A stretch of 13,722 nt of DNA from Sporomusa silvacetica DSM 10669 (GTDB lineage: Bacteria; Bacillota; Negativicutes; Sporomusales; Sporomusaceae): positions 1 to 13,722 of the forward strand of contig NZ_LSLK01000056.1 of the NCBI RefSeq assembly GCF_002257705.1, read 5' to 3'. The notes below the pieces were generated by a model. The model did not search any database. It was not told the DNA's origin and saw only the letters and a list, made by a program, of their open reading frames with translations. A program made the translations under genes and the position numbers. Positions 13,520-13,722 of this stretch are shown piece by piece. Position 1 is the stretch's first letter. Every line of letters begins with the position of its first letter.

Positions 13520-13593
13520 ACAGCTTAGCTGTTACGTGTAGGTGCTGATACCACCTGCGCGTGCCTGGGAGTGTTCCACCACTTCCGGGTCAC
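13520..13593 (+). ncRNA. Hairpin-rich leader or small RNA candidate
   Basis: Right after the predicted start come ACAGCT-T-AGCTGT (13520-13532), AGGTG/CACCT (13540-13556), and a hairpin pairing CCTGGGAGTG (13564-13573) with CACTTCCGGG (13580-13589) over 10 bp with two G-U pairs. The last is extended by GTG/CAC across a one-base bulge. No open frame with a binding site is seen here. It may be the leader of the gene that begins beyond the window or a separate RNA. Confidence 0.3.
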
Positions 13594-13616
13594 GGCTGTG
13601 AATGATATTCTAGAAG

Positions 13617-13722
13617 TGAGCCAAAGTGGCTCAAAATGACAATGTCAAAATGAGCCACCCCGACCATATTAAAATCCTGTATGCTAGAGTTGCTGAGACA
13701 AAAGCGACAGGAGGTTTTAGAG
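13617..13722 (+). mobile_element. Probable terminal region of an IS21-type insertion sequence
   Basis: Three copies of one 7-bp box are seen: TGAGCCA (13617-13623), inverted TGGCTCA (13627-13633) and TGAGCCA (13651-13657). The last two enclose a TGACA-A-TGTCA palindrome (13637-13647). Multiple terminal repeats beginning with TG are typical of IS21-family ends. An AGGAGG ribosome binding site (13709-13714) at the very edge suggests that a transposase gene (istA) starts just outside. The family assignment is from memory of such ends and is uncertain. Confidence 0.4.

Noticed and set aside
13246..13548. Plus-strand 100-codon frame
   Set aside because: It starts within a terminator hairpin, lacks a ribosome binding site and shows no family resemblance; kept only as a note in the gene-free stretch.
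1..13722. CRISPR array or long tandem repeats
   Set aside because: No regularly spaced direct repeats were found on reading the window.

Overview
The window looks like a Bacillota (Firmicutes) chromosome carrying the end of an integrated genomic island. The left 2.1 kb is moderately GC-rich with strong AAGGAGG-type ribosome binding sites. It holds a DUF1659 - DUF2922 - YvrJ operon, a set typical of spore-forming Firmicutes (a Negativicutes/Sporomusaceae-like host is a guess), and a 24-residue holin-like type I toxin too short for most gene callers. Between them lie decayed fragments: the last codons of a probable transposase, a truncated reading frame, and an orphan signal peptide.

At 2112-2160 the minus strand carries only the 3' half of a tRNA-Arg(ACG) gene, from the anticodon stem to the encoded CCA, with no D-arm or 5' acceptor strand. 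This is what remains at the distal end of an element integrated into a tRNA gene. The geometry puts the island to the right (above 2160) and the chromosome to the left. The intact tRNA and the integrase should lie beyond the right edge.

The island part here has six large minus-strand genes in two modules. Transcribed first (12659 to 9020) is an ABC-three-component (ABC-3C) set: a Cap4/DUF4297-like nuclease, a small middle component and a DUF3732 SMC/Rad50-like ATPase, with overlapping stop/start codons. After a 106-bp gap comes a distinctly more AT-rich cassette (8913 to 2413): a protein with a C-terminal HEPN-type R-x4-H motif, a 518-residue protein ending in a PD-(D/E)XK-like nuclease, and a 1232-residue protein also ending in a PD-(D/E)XK-like nuclease. 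I do not recognise this second trio as a named system. It is the best candidate for something undescribed: one predicted RNase and two predicted DNases in one operon next to a known type of conflict system.

Right of the ABC-3C operon lie a GC-rich structured RNA with a terminator, a SymE-like toxin gene whose ribosome binding site can pair with a distant leader segment, a short region of hairpins with a good sigma-A promoter, and at the very edge repeated TGAGCCA boxes that look like the end of an IS21-type insertion sequence. Function assignments rest on motif reading only; no database search was possible.
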